From assembly GCA_963772065.1 (NCBI GenBank), contig CAVYVZ010000008.1, forward strand, positions 372,001 through 436,000: a DNA stretch of 64,000 nt. The letters run 5' to 3'. The notes under the pieces were generated by a model. That model saw only the letters and a program-made list of their open reading frames with translations, was not told the DNA's origin and ran no database searches. The position numbers and the translations under genes are program-made. Below are positions 27,435 to 36,183 of this stretch, piece after piece (positions within the stretch are counted from its first letter, which is position 1; the number at the start of each line of letters is the position of its first letter). This DNA comes from CAVYVZ01 sp963772065 (lineage in GTDB: Bacteria; Acidobacteriota; Vicinamibacteria; Vicinamibacterales; UBA2999).

Positions 27435-28604
27435 ATGACGGGTTCACAGGCTGGGTTCGAACGACGTGTTCAAAGCGCTCTCGAGGCGTCTCCTTCGCGG
27501 ATCCCGGTCATCCTCGGAGGATGTGGCACCGGCCGCACATTTCTGCTGCAGCGCCTGCGCGAACGCGCGGGCCGCGGCGCCGCCCAGTACATAGACATCG
27601 AGCGGTGCGCCACGACGCCCGAACGATTCCTCGAGGCCGTCGTGACCGCGTCGCCGTTCCCGCCGGTGGCGCGTCCCGAGGGGCGCACGCCGGTGAATGC
27701 GCGCGATGCGTTCGATGCGCTCCTCGCGTTTCTCGACACCTCGCGCACCCCCGCCGGTGAGCCGTGCACGTTCCTGATCGACGAGGTGCTCGAGCTGCGG
27801 ACGTTCGAGAGCTTCCCCGGCCTTCGCCACGTGCTCCGCGATCTCATCGAAGCGCTCTCCGGGAGCGCCAACCGGTTCGTGCTGACCACCCGGTACGTGG
27901 CGCGGGCGCATCGCCTCCTGCGCGACGCCACGGCGCGCTTCGAGGTCATGCACCTCCCCGCGCTGGCGCCCGCGGACGTCACCGACATGCTCGCGCCGGC
28001 GTTCAACGGGTACGAGCAGATGGCGAGCGACGATCGCGACTACCTCGGACGCGCCGTCCAGGCGCTCACCGATGGCCGACCGGCGTACGTGCGCGCGATC
28101 GGCAGCGCGATGTCGCGCATGGGCGGACGAGGCGCGGATCCCATCAGCGCGCTCACCGCGCTGCTCTCGGCCGAGGGAGAGCTCACGAACTGGTGCCGCT
28201 TCTGCTACGAGCTGCGCCTCCACCGCGCACGCGGATACGGGGCCCTCAAGGCGATCCTGGACATCCTCGCCGGCGACGAGCCGCTCACGCTCACCGAGAT
28301 CTCGCACCGCCTTCGCCGGACGCCGGGCTCGACGAAAGACTATCTCTCGTGGCTCGAGGACGTGGACCTCGTCACGGCGCGCCAGAAGCGCTACAGCTTC
28401 GCCGACCCGCTGCTCCGCGTCTGGGTGCGGCTCCACTGCCGCCCCAACCCGCCGAGCGAGGAAGACGTCGTCCGGGAAGTCCAGCGCTACGCTCTCGAGC
28501 GCGTGCCACAGCACGAGCCGGCGCCCGCGTTGGCGTACGCCGGACCCGGCGGCGAGCCGACGCCGGAGGAACGCCGCAGCTGGGGAATCATTGAAATAGA
28601 CTGA
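27435..28604 (+). CDS. AAA-type ATPase with C-terminal winged helix
   Basis: 389 residues from ATG at 27435. The P-loop is GGCGTGRTFLL near residue 28 (Arg replaces the usual Lys), and a Walker-B-like segment is CTFLIDEVLEL. It has a sensor region (ANRFVLTTRYVARAHRL) and a C-terminal winged-helix part (LTEISHRLRRTPGSTKDYLS, WLEDVDLV). The plan matches the archaeal-ATPase/MNS-STAND type. It follows hutU by 25 bases and may be co-transcribed. GTGRT in place of GTGKT makes ATP hydrolysis uncertain. Confidence 0.78.
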   Translation: MTGSQAGFERRVQSALEASPSRIPVILGGCGTGRTFLLQRLRERAGRGAAQYIDIERCATTPERFLEAVVTASPFPPVARPEGRTPVNARDAFDALLAFLDTSRTPAGEPCTFLIDEVLELRTFESFPGLRHVLRDLIEALSGSANRFVLTTRYVARAHRLLRDATARFEVMHLPALAPADVTDMLAPAFNGYEQMASDDRDYLGRAVQALTDGRPAYVRAIGSAMSRMGGRGADPISALTALLSAEGELTNWCRFCYELRLHRARGYGALKAILDILAGDEPLTLTEISHRLRRTPGSTKDYLSWLEDVDLVTARQKRYSFADPLLRVWVRLHCRPNPPSEEDVVREVQRYALERVPQHEPAPALAYAGPGGEPTPEERRSWGIIEID

Positions 28605-28609
28605 ACTCA

Positions 28610-28690
28610 TTTTTGATTTTTGGTTTTTTTGATTTTTGATTGCGGTATTTCCAAATCAAAAATCAACGAGCAAAAATCAAAAATTGATTT
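28610..28690. repeat. A/T-rich GATTTTTGATT word repeat, second copy
   Basis: TTTTTGATTTTTGGTTTTTT and TGATTTTTGATTGCGG are followed by the complement AAATCAAAAATCAACG and CAAAAATCAAAAATTGATTTT. It forms a hairpin between the convergent ATPase and rnc genes. It uses the same word as the array at 19858. Confidence 0.75.
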
Positions 28691-28697
28691 TCGGTAG

Positions 28698-29639
28698 TTA
28701 GGGGCGAGGGGCGGCGAGCCGGGCGAGGGCGATCCGCGCCGCCTCCTGCTCCGCTTCCTTCTTCGCGCGGCCGCTGGCCGACGCGAGCGTCTCGCCCGCG
28801 GCGACCACGTCGACGTGGAAGACCTTCCGGTGATCCGGACCCTCTTCGTTGACGACGCGATATTCGGGCAGCGGACGGCCAAGCGACTGCAGCCGCTCCT
28901 GCAGCGCCGACTTGAAGTCCTGCCCGTGAAAGTCGGGATGCTGGCCCTCTTCGATCGCGTCTCCCAGCTCGCGTCGCAGAAAGGCCGTTGCCGCGTCGAT
29001 GCCTCCATCGAGATAGATCGCCGCGATGAGGGCCTCGTAGGTGTCCGCCAGCAAGGCGGCCTTGAACCGCCCACCGGTCTTCTCCTCGCCGCGCCCGAGG
29101 ATCAGGTGCTCGCCCAGGCCGAGGCGCTCGGCGTGGCGCGCCAGCGACTGCGTCGAGACGACCGACGCCTTGATCTTCGACTTCTGGCCCTCGTCGTATT
29201 CGGGGTATCGCTGAAAGAGCGCGTCCGCGACGACGAACCCGAGCACGGCGTCGCCGAGAAACTCGAGCGACTCGTTGTCGACGACGCCGCCCGACTGATC
29301 TTCGGCGGCGCGGGACTTGTGCGTGAGCGCATGCTCGAGGAGGCCGCGGTCCTTGAAGCGGTATCCCGTTCGCGTCTGCAAGTCCTCGAATTCGTCGCGT
29401 AAGCGGACGAGGCGTCCACCTACTTCGTCGCGGTGCGATTCGATGACGCTGGCGGCTTCGTCCGCCGAGTCGCGGTGCACGGCAATCCGTATCTCTCCGA
29501 GCGCATTCACCGCCATCGGCAGGATTGCCTGCGGGTTGCCCGAGATCCGCATGCTGTGAATGCCATGGCTCTCCAGCAGTGCGACGATGACGCTGGCCTC
29601 GATGTCGGAGCTCGTCCTGAAGATAACGACCGGCTCCAC
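28698..29639 (-). CDS. rnc: DUF2007-ribonuclease III fusion
   Basis: 313 residues. Residues 1-70 are a DUF2007 (putative signal-transducing) domain: IFRTSSDIEASVIVALLESH, GIHSMRISG, IRIAVHRDSADEAASVI. Residues 82-225 are the RNase III catalytic domain with signature NESLEFLGDAVLG at 122-134 and the second acidic site DTYEALIAAIYLDGG. Residues 240-310 are the double-stranded RNA-binding domain (DFKSALQERLQSLG, ASGRAKKEAEQEAARIAL). RNase III processes rRNA and other double-stranded RNA as a dimer. The N-terminal fusion is not usual. Starts with GTG. Confidence 0.94.
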   Translation of the reverse strand: MEPVVIFRTSSDIEASVIVALLESHGIHSMRISGNPQAILPMAVNALGEIRIAVHRDSADEAASVIESHRDEVGGRLVRLRDEFEDLQTRTGYRFKDRGLLEHALTHKSRAAEDQSGGVVDNESLEFLGDAVLGFVVADALFQRYPEYDEGQKSKIKASVVSTQSLARHAERLGLGEHLILGRGEEKTGGRFKAALLADTYEALIAAIYLDGGIDAATAFLRRELGDAIEEGQHPDFHGQDFKSALQERLQSLGRPLPEYRVVNEEGPDHRKVFHVDVVAAGETLASASGRAKKEAEQEAARIALARLAAPRP

Positions 29640-29642
29640 ACG

Positions 29643-31827
29643 TCACCCAATCGCGGAATGCGCGACGGCGCCCACGTCGTCAATCTTCAGGAGGAGCATC
29701 GTCATGTCGTCATGCTGGCTCGCCGTGCCGACGAAGGTGCGGATCTCGCGCAGAATCCGCTCGCGCAGCTCCACGGAAGGGAGATGGCCGTGGTCGCGGA
29801 CCAGGTCGCCGAGCTTCGTCTCGCCGAAGCATTCGTCGGCCGGGTTCATCGCCTCGCTCATGCCGTCGGTGAAGAACACGAAGAGGTCGCCCGGCGACAG
29901 CGCCACGGTATCCTCCTGCAACAGCCGCTCGAACATCTCGCCATTGTCGATCTTCAGCCCGAGCACCAGGCCGTCGGGCGCGAGAATCTGAACCGGCCGC
30001 GGCCCCGCGCCGTTCGGGGCGGGCAGATAAATCAGCGGACAGTGTCCCGCGCGAGCGTAGGTGAGCGTCCGCGCGTGAAGGTCCACGACGGCATAAGTCA
30101 TCGTGATGAAGCTGCGGCTGTCGAGATGATGCGAGATGATCCGATTCGCTTCGATCAGGAGTGTGCGCGGCGAGGAATGACGCTCGCTGAGCGAGAGCAT
30201 CAACCCTTTGAGCTCCGCCATGTAGAGCGCCGCCGACGTCCCCTTGCCCGAGACGTCGGCAATCAGGATGCCGAGCCGGTGGTCGTCGAGGGGCAGGAAA
30301 TCGTAATAGTCGCCGCCTACCTCGCGCGCGGGTTCGCAATGCGCGGTGAGCGCCAGCCCCGGCATGAGCAGCGGACCCTGCGGCAGCAGGGACATCTGGA
30401 TGCTCGCGCGCGATCTTCAGCTCCTGTTCCAGCCGCTCCTTTATGGCCTTCTGCTGCAGCAGGTCTTCGATGCTCGCGGTCATCTCGTTGAACGACTTCG
30501 CCAGCTCGCCGAGCTGATCGTGCGATCGGATCGGGATCTTGTGGTTGAAATCTCCCTGCTGCACCCGCTGCGTGCCGATGAAGAGCTCGTGCACCGACCC
30601 GGTGATCGACCGCGCCAGCGCAAACCCCATGAGGAAGGCCATGAACTGAATGACGAGGAACATGACGCCGATGAAGGCCACGGCGAAGAGCAGAAGGCGG
30701 CTGATGCTGAACGTGCCGATGCCGGGCGTCGCCGAAATGCGGTCGTAGATCTCGGCCGGGCTGATGCCGATCGACACCGTGAGGTTGCCCGTTGCGCCGC
30801 TGTTCCAGTCGATGAAATCGAGAAACGCGATCCATGGAAGCCGCTGCTCCAGGCGGTTCGGGGCGGGCGCGGCGCCGGTCGTCTGTGACGTGGCGGAGTC
30901 GGTGATGATCCGGCCGGCCACCGGCTGAACGCCGTCTCGGCTCGTATCGATCACGCCGACGCTGCCGAGCTCGATCCCCGTTTCGTCGCGGAGCTGGTGC
31001 GCGATCTCCGATGAGAGCGGCACGTCCACGACGACGGCGTAACCCGGAGCCGCCACGTCTGGCAGCGCAACGGCACGGACCGCGAGGCGTGTGCGTATCG
31101 GCGCGGGACCGTCGGGACGATTCCCCATCTCGTGGTACGCCAGGAGCGCGGCATGGCCGGCGCAGGTGACCCACGGTGGTATCACGCGCGGCGCTTCCAT
31201 ATGCGCCCACGGTCCGGCGATGACGGGCTGGTCCAGCACGATCGTGCGGCCGACGGCAGGCGCCGTCGACCGGCAGTCTTTCTTCACCGGAAGGACGGCG
31301 TACGATACGCCTGGGTAGCGGGACGAGGCGCCGATCTGCCGTCGCTCGATCGGACCATCGATCCCGGAGGAGCCCGGCATCCGCTGGAGCTCGACGGCCG
31401 CCGTCTGCGCGAGGAATCGCGTCTGATCCACGAGCGCCGCGACGCGGCTCTGCATCAGGTACGAGCTCACGTTGAAGAAGAGGAGCAGGCCGCAGAGGAG
31501 GAAGAAGGTGATGATGAGCAGCGCCGGCACGAAGCCGATGAAGATGTAGGAGAGCGTGAGCTTGCGGCGGACGCGCCAGAGCAGGCGGCGCTTGGCGCCG
31601 ACGTACATGCGGTAGCCGACCGCAATCAAGCCGATCAGAAGGCTGACGCCGCCGATGACATCGATCCATTCCAGGGCGGCGGGCAGCGGATCCGAGACGG
31701 CGTTCGCGGCGGCGACGATCAGCTTGATGCACGCGCCGGCGAGCAGCGCGCGGCCGGCGAACGTGCTGGTGAACCACCGCCGCGCCTCGTCAGCGCGCGA
31801 CGGAGAATCACCCGGCAGGGCTTTCAC
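29643..31827 (-). CDS. Membrane HAMP-SpoIIE (PP2C-type) serine phosphatase, one frameshift
   Basis: About 727 residues across one break. Membrane segments lie near residues 25-45, 55-75 and 100-122; a sensor domain follows outside; a fourth segment (LLLFAVAFIGVMFLVIQFMA) leads to HAMP (GFALARSITGSVHELF) and a coiled coil ending LEQELKIARE. There an extra base near 30402 breaks the frame; the next frame begins IQMSLLPQGPL and holds the full SpoIIE domain (VGGDYYDFLPLDD, ADVSGKGTSAALYM, TDGMSEAMN, DDMTMLLL). Such enzymes dephosphorylate anti-sigma antagonists. The partner is not in the window. Confidence 0.88.
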
Positions 31828-31877
31828 GCGGATACGATATCAGAGTACTCTTGGACATCAGGTCTGTCGGACATTCC

Positions 31878-33035
31878 GTGAAACTGCGCGAGCACGCACG
31901 CTTCCCCACCGTCTGCATCCACGCGGGTCAGACACCCGATCCTTCAACCGGCGCGATCATCACTCCGATTTATCAGACGTCGACGTACGTCCAGGAGGCG
32001 CTCGGCCAGCACAAGGGCTTCGAGTACGCGCGCACGCAGAACCCCACGCGCTCGGCGTTCGAGGCGAACATCGCCGCGATCGAAGGTGGCGGCGCCGGAT
32101 TCGGGTTTGCGTCGGGCATGGCGGCCACGGGCGCGATCATGACGCTGCTCCAGTCGGGCGATCACGTCGTCGTGACCGACAACACCTACGGCGGCACGTA
32201 TCGCCTCTTCGAGCGCGTCCTGCGCAAGTATCAGCTCGACTTCACCTACGTCGACACGTCTCAGCCGATCGAGATCGAGCGCGCGTTCCGTCCGAACACG
32301 AAGATGCTCTTCATCGAGACGCCGACCAACCCGGTGCTGCGAATCACCGACCTCCACGTCGCGTGCGAGCTCGCCCACGCGCGTCAGGCGTTCGTGGTCG
32401 TCGACAACACGTTCGCCAGCCCCTGGGTGCAGCGGCCGCTCGAGTTCGGCGCCGACATCGTGGTGCACAGCACGACAAAGTTCCTGAACGGGCACAGCGA
32501 CAGCGTGGGCGGCGTGGTGGTGGCGACGCGCGACGATCAGATCGAGTGGCTGCGGTTCGTGCAGAACGCCGAGGGCGCCATCATCGGCCCGATGGACGCC
32601 TGGCTCGTGATGCGCGGCACCAAGACGCTGCACGTGCGGATGCCCGTGCACAACGCGAACGCGCTCGCCATCGCCGAGCACCTCGCCGCCAACCGGAAGG
32701 TGGAGCAGGTGCTCTATCCGGGACTCTCCTCTCATCCACAGCACGCGCTCGCGAAGCGGCAGATGCGCGGGTTCGGCGGCCTCGTCACGTTCGACGTCGG
32801 CTCGCTCGAGCGCGCCCGCACGGTGCTGAATAACGTCCGGCTGATGGCGCTCGCGGAAAGCCTCGGCGGCGTGGAGACGCTCATCAGCCACCCGGCGACG
32901 ATGACGCACGCCTCGGTGCCGGAGGAGCGCCGGAAGCAGATCGGCATCACCGACGGCATGGTGCGCGTGTCCGCCGGCATCGAAGACATCGAGGACTTGA
33001 AGGAAGATCTCGACCATGCCCTCTCCCACCTCTGA
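31878..33035 (+). CDS. Cys/Met-metabolism PLP enzyme (cystathionine gamma-synthase / beta-lyase type)
   Basis: 385 residues. Family markers: FPTVCIHAGQTPDPSTGAII, PIYQTSTYVQ, YARTQNPTRSAFE, FASGMAA, and PLP-binding Lys201 in HSTTKFLNGHSD. Ends with GGVETLISHPATMTHASVP, RVSAGIEDIEDL. The sequence alone does not separate cystathionine gamma-synthase from beta- or gamma-lyase. GTG at 31878 is chosen; a TTG nine codons upstream is possible. Its stop overlaps the DedA start by one base, so they are translationally coupled. Confidence 0.93.
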   Translation: MKLREHARFPTVCIHAGQTPDPSTGAIITPIYQTSTYVQEALGQHKGFEYARTQNPTRSAFEANIAAIEGGGAGFGFASGMAATGAIMTLLQSGDHVVVTDNTYGGTYRLFERVLRKYQLDFTYVDTSQPIEIERAFRPNTKMLFIETPTNPVLRITDLHVACELAHARQAFVVVDNTFASPWVQRPLEFGADIVVHSTTKFLNGHSDSVGGVVVATRDDQIEWLRFVQNAEGAIIGPMDAWLVMRGTKTLHVRMPVHNANALAIAEHLAANRKVEQVLYPGLSSHPQHALAKRQMRGFGGLVTFDVGSLERARTVLNNVRLMALAESLGGVETLISHPATMTHASVPEERRKQIGITDGMVRVSAGIEDIEDLKEDLDHALSHL

Positions 33036-33679
33036 TGGCTGAGCTCGTTCAACTCGTCGAGAGCTTCTTTCGAACCGTCTACAACGTCCCGGAGCTGATT
33101 CGAATCGCGGGGCTGTTCGGGCTCATCCTGATTGTGTTCGCTGAAACCGGCTTGCTCGTCGGCTTCTTTCTGCCGGGCGACTCGCTGCTCATCACCGCGG
33201 GGCTCTTCGCCGCGCGCGGCGACTTCAACATCGTGACGCTGAACGTCACGCTGATTGCCGCCGCCATCATCGGGGACGCGACGGGATACTGGCTTGGCAA
33301 GCGCACCGGCGAGGCGCTCTACTCACGCCCGGATTCGTTCTTCTTCCGGCGCGAACACCTGCGCATCACCCACGAGTTCTACGAGAAGCATGGCGGCAAG
33401 ACCATCGTGATGGCCCGCTTCATGCCCATCGTCCGGACGTTCGCGCCGATGGTGGCCGGCGTGGCGCAGATGGGCTATCGGCAGTTCGCCACCTACAACA
33501 TCGTCGGCGGAGTGCTCTGGGTGATGAGCATGACGCTCGGCGGCTACTTCCTCGGGCAGGCGGTGCCGAACATCGAGGAGAACATCCACTACGTGGTGGC
33601 GGTGGTGATCTTCATCTCGCTGCTGCCGCCCGGTATCGCCTGGCTGCGGTTCAAGCTGCAGGAGCGGCGGGCGTCGTAG
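33035..33679 (+). CDS. DedA family membrane protein
   Basis: 214 residues. Inner-membrane protein of the DedA/SNARE-associated family: ETGLLVGFFLPGDSLLITAG near residue 35, IGDATGYWLGKRTG, FMPIVRTFAPMVAGVAQM with the conserved Arg, and a C-terminal helix. Members help flip undecaprenyl phosphate or maintain the proton gradient. It is coupled to the upstream PLP enzyme by a one-base overlap. Confidence 0.93.
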   Translation: MAELVQLVESFFRTVYNVPELIRIAGLFGLILIVFAETGLLVGFFLPGDSLLITAGLFAARGDFNIVTLNVTLIAAAIIGDATGYWLGKRTGEALYSRPDSFFFRREHLRITHEFYEKHGGKTIVMARFMPIVRTFAPMVAGVAQMGYRQFATYNIVGGVLWVMSMTLGGYFLGQAVPNIEENIHYVVAVVIFISLLPPGIAWLRFKLQERRAS

Positions 33680-33757
33680 CGGCCCCGTTCGTCCCAGCCG
33701 TCCGGGCCCGTGCAACCGTAGAACGCCACACCTTGTCTGAAGGGCAAGGAGACGGAC

Positions 33758-34135
33758 ATGGGGCACACGGTTGGAGATGGCATCATCGTCGCTGCGCTCG
33801 CCGCGGCGTTCGTGGCGTATCTGTACTTCAGGCACATCGAGCGACAGCGTCGCCTCGAAATCGTCCACCAGGAGCGCCTGGCGGCCATGGAAAAGGGCGT
33901 TCCACTGCCGGAGCTCCCGCTCGATCCGCCAAAGGTCCCGACGCCGCGGGATCCGCGGGCCCCCTTGATTCATGGCATCGTGTGGTCCGCCCTGGGCGGC
34001 GGTGCCATGCTGGCGCTGGGATTGATCGGGCGGCGCCCGGATGACCCGGCGCTTTGGCCGCTGCCGCTGCCGATGGTGCTCCTGGGCATCGGGTTGATGC
34101 TGTACTACGCCCTTGCCTCCGAGCGCGCGCGCTGA
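33758..34135 (+). CDS. DUF6249-like membrane protein
   Basis: 125 residues, with AAGGAGACGG six bases before the ATG. An N-terminal helix (IIVAALAAAFVAYLYF) is followed by a charged segment (HIERQRRLEIVHQERLAAME, KGVPLPEL) and two C-terminal membrane segments. The hinge AMEKGVPLPELP is typical of DUF6249 proteins next to ECF sigma genes in Acidobacteriota. It overlaps the next gene, so it is probably in one unit with the sigma factor and its small partner. Confidence 0.72.
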   Translation: MGHTVGDGIIVAALAAAFVAYLYFRHIERQRRLEIVHQERLAAMEKGVPLPELPLDPPKVPTPRDPRAPLIHGIVWSALGGGAMLALGLIGRRPDDPALWPLPLPMVLLGIGLMLYYALASERAR

Positions 34136-34715
34136 GCCCACCTCGTACACCGATCGGACTGACGCGTGGCTCGTCGAGAGGTGTTGCGAGTCGGCCGACG
34201 ACGGCGCGTTCGCCGAGCTCGTGCGGCGTTATCGTGGACCGGTGTTTCGTCTGGCGGTTTCCATTCTCGGACAGGAGTTCGCGCCCGAAGCCGAAGACGT
34301 GGCCCAGGACGTGATGCTGCGCGTGCATCTGCCCTCCGCTCGTTCCGAGGCGAGGCGAAGTTCGGGTCCTGGATCTACCGCATCGCGTTCAACCAGGCGC
34401 TCAACGTCAAGGCGCGCGACCCGTTATCGAGCACCTCACGTGAGCGATCAGGTGCTCGCGGCGACACCGTCGCGTGATCGCGGTCCGCACGATCAGTTGC
34501 AGGACGAGCGGCGCCAGCGCGCTGTCCTTGCGTGCGTCGGCGAGCTGCCCGAGGTGTACCAGTCCGCGTTGCGCCTGCACTACTGGCTGGGTGCAAGCGT
34601 GAGCGAAATCGCGGTGATGCTCGACGCGCCTGAGAACACGGTGAAGTCATACCTCCACCGTGCCAGACGGCTGCTGCACGCCATGCTTGCCGAGCGAGGT
34701 TTCGATGCACGATGA
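34113..34715 (+). CDS. ECF-type RNA polymerase sigma factor, two compensating frameshifts
   Basis: The outer frame gives region 2 start (WLVERCCESADDGAFAELVR, GPVFRLAVSILG, EAEDVAQDVMLRVH) and region 4 (LPEVYQSALRLHYWLGASVS, EIAVMLDAPENTVKSYLHRA). Between about 34333 and 34423 it reads nonsense, while the next frame holds the missing part: RSFRGEAKFGSWIYRIAFNQ, ALNVKARD. Two opposite single-base shifts therefore bracket about 30 codons. Repaired, it is a normal ECF sigma of about 200 residues. A TTG start overlaps the DUF6249-like gene. The small gene that follows is the likely anti-sigma. Confidence 0.82.
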   Translation: MPPSARAEPTSYTDRTDAWLVERCCESADDGAFAELVRRYRGPVFRLAVSILGQEFAPEAEDVAQDVMLRVHLPSARSEARRSSGPGSTASRSTRRSTSRRATRYRAPHVSDQVLAATPSRDRGPHDQLQDERRQRAVLACVGELPEVYQSALRLHYWLGASVSEIAVMLDAPENTVKSYLHRARRLLHAMLAERGFDAR

Positions 34716-34987
34716 CGAAGTGATGGACCAGCTATTGAGAGACGCCATGGCCGGGGATGCGCCGCAGCTCTCCTCCGCATTCGACGCCCGAGTCATGCGA
34801 CGCGTGCGGCCGCGCCGCTTGACGCCGATACGGCGGCGTGGTGATGGCGGTTTATTTCGTGGTTGCGGCGGCGATGGCGGTGTGGTTGATGCGGGACCTG
34901 CCGCTGGAGTCGATCGCCGCGGCCGTCGCGATCGGTGTGCCGGTGGCCGCGGGTGTGAGTGCCTATGGGCGGCGACTCGCCGTCTAG
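34705..34987 (+). CDS. Small membrane protein, possible anti-sigma partner, one frameshift
   Basis: The ATG at 34705 overlaps the sigma gene's end. The N terminus MHDDEVMDQLLRDAMAGDAP, SSAFDARVMRRVRPRRL resembles the short cytoplasmic part of anti-sigma proteins. An extra G near 34833 shifts the frame; the continuation is VVMAVYFVVAAAMAVWLM and IAAAVAIGVPVAAGVSAYGR, two membrane helices, with a TAG at 34985. About 93 residues. Gene position supports an anti-sigma role, but no zinc-binding motif is present. Confidence 0.65.
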
Positions 34988-35319
34988 GCGGTGGCGTCAG
35001 CAATCCATGCGAGATACGCCTGGCTGCTTTGGGCATTGAGCACCAGGAACTCGGGCAGCTCGTACGGATGCAGCTCTCGGAGTCGCGCCCGCAGCGCCTC
35101 GATGCTTTCCGCGCTCGTCTTGATCACCAGCTGCTGCTCACGGTCCTGCTCGATGTCGCCCTTCCACCGGTAGACCGACGTCATCTCGGGCAGCACGTTG
35201 ACGCACGCCGCCAGGCGCTCCTCGACGAGCGTGCGCGCGAGCGCGGCAGCGTCGGCTTCGGCGGCCAGCGTCGTGAGCACAATGGCGGCGCCATCGTGGA
35301 TTTGAGTTGTACTTTGCAT
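34984..35319 (-). CDS. cutA: CutA divalent-cation tolerance protein
   Basis: About 111 residues, the usual length. Family motifs: IVLTTLAAEADAAALARTLV, EERLAACVNVLPEMTSVYRW, KGDIEQDREQQLVIKTSAES, HPYELPEFLVL. CutA is a small trimeric protein linked to copper tolerance. Its TAG stop shares bases with the TAG stop of the convergent small membrane gene in the palindrome CTAG (34984-34987). Confidence 0.95.
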   Translation of the reverse strand: MQSTTQIHDGAAIVLTTLAAEADAAALARTLVEERLAACVNVLPEMTSVYRWKGDIEQDREQQLVIKTSAESIEALRARLRELHPYELPEFLVLNAQSSQAYLAWIADATA

Positions 35320-35371
35320 CGGAGTCAGGTACAACCGCGTTGGAAGCCAACGGAATTTCGATACAGATGAC

Positions 35372-35770
35372 TTGTACGCGCGATCGAAAACGCGCTATTC
35401 TCCCACGAGACATTCCTTGCGGAAGAAGGTAGCCGCCTCCACCGACGATGGCACGACGCGTCCGGCGCCGCGGACCCGCGGCCGGCGCGCGCTGCAGTAC
35501 CTGCTGGTGTTCGTGGCCTGCGTGCTGGTGGTGGACGCCGTCGTGGGCGAGAAGGGTCTGATCGCGATGGTCAAGGCGCGCCAGGAGTACCGGGCGCTCG
35601 AGGAGTCGCTGGGCCATGCGCGCGCCGAGAATGCCCGCCTGCGCGAGGAGGCGCGCCGCCTCCGGGAAGATCCGATTACCGTCGAAGAAATCGCCCGCCG
35701 GGAACTCGGGCTGATGAAGCCGGGCGAGCGCCTCTTTATCATCCGGGACGTTCGGCCTCCCAAGCCGTAA
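35372..35770 (+). CDS. ftsB: FtsB/DivIC-type septum formation protein
   Basis: 132 residues from TTG. Short basic cytoplasmic head, one membrane segment (LQYLLVFVACVLVVDAVVG), then a coiled coil (YRALEESLGHARAENARLRE, EARRLREDP) and the conserved end IEEIARRELGLMKPGE-like stretch VEEIARRELGLMKPGERLFI. FtsB links early and late divisome proteins in the periplasm. Start codon uncertain. Confidence 0.85.
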   Translation: MYARSKTRYSPTRHSLRKKVAASTDDGTTRPAPRTRGRRALQYLLVFVACVLVVDAVVGEKGLIAMVKARQEYRALEESLGHARAENARLREEARRLREDPITVEEIARRELGLMKPGERLFIIRDVRPPKP

Positions 35771-35814
35771 CCGTTGATCTGCCCCAATCCGCGTGTTACA
35801 TTGAGGTTTCCTCA

Positions 35815-35832
35815 GCGGGCCGACCGGCCCGC
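35815..35832. terminator. GC hairpin between ftsB and tRNA-fMet
   Basis: GCGGGCC (35815-35821), 4-base loop, GGCCCGC (35826-35832). A perfect 7-base-pair stem 45 bases after the ftsB stop, with no T-run behind it. Confidence 0.5.
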
Positions 35833-35869
35833 CATCAGACAGCGTTCCTCGTTCCAGGTTCGTCAGTGA

Positions 35870-35946
<77 letters not shown>

Positions 35947-36012
35947 CCACAATCTGCACGAGCTGCTCGTCGGTTGGCTTCGTGCCTCCGATCGGCACCC
36001 CGCCCACAACCT

Positions 36013-36183
36013 TCAGATTTTCCGAGGGTTCTGCGCCCGCGGCTCTACGAAGTAGTGCCGTGCGGGAAACGTGACGTTCCGGCCCGAGCCACTGCGGCGC
36101 TCCCAGATGTAGAAGCCGACCGGATTCAACCCGGCGAGGACACCTTCGGTGAAGTGCAACTCGGCATCCGCGAACCGGTCACT
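36013..36183 (-). pseudogene. Remnant of a conserved small protein
   Basis: A reading frame without a start codon: FADAELHFTEGVLAGLNPVG, FYIWERRSGSGRNVTFPARH, YFVEPRAQNPRKI then stop. FADAE.HFT.G.L.GL...GF.IWER..G.GRNVTFPAR.Y is a pattern I know from a family of conserved hypothetical proteins of about 90-100 residues; the head and the usual tail are missing. The frame is closed upstream by a stop inside the MocR gene end. Confidence 0.45.

Noticed and set aside
19858..28690. CRISPR-like reading of the intergenic word repeats
   Set aside because: Words are 6-12 bases, not separated by unique spacers, and occur in both orientations; no cas genes in the window.
31944..33029. 361-codon open frame opposite the PLP enzyme
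   Set aside because: Shadow frame, rich in Arg, His and Val, with no family match I can recognise.
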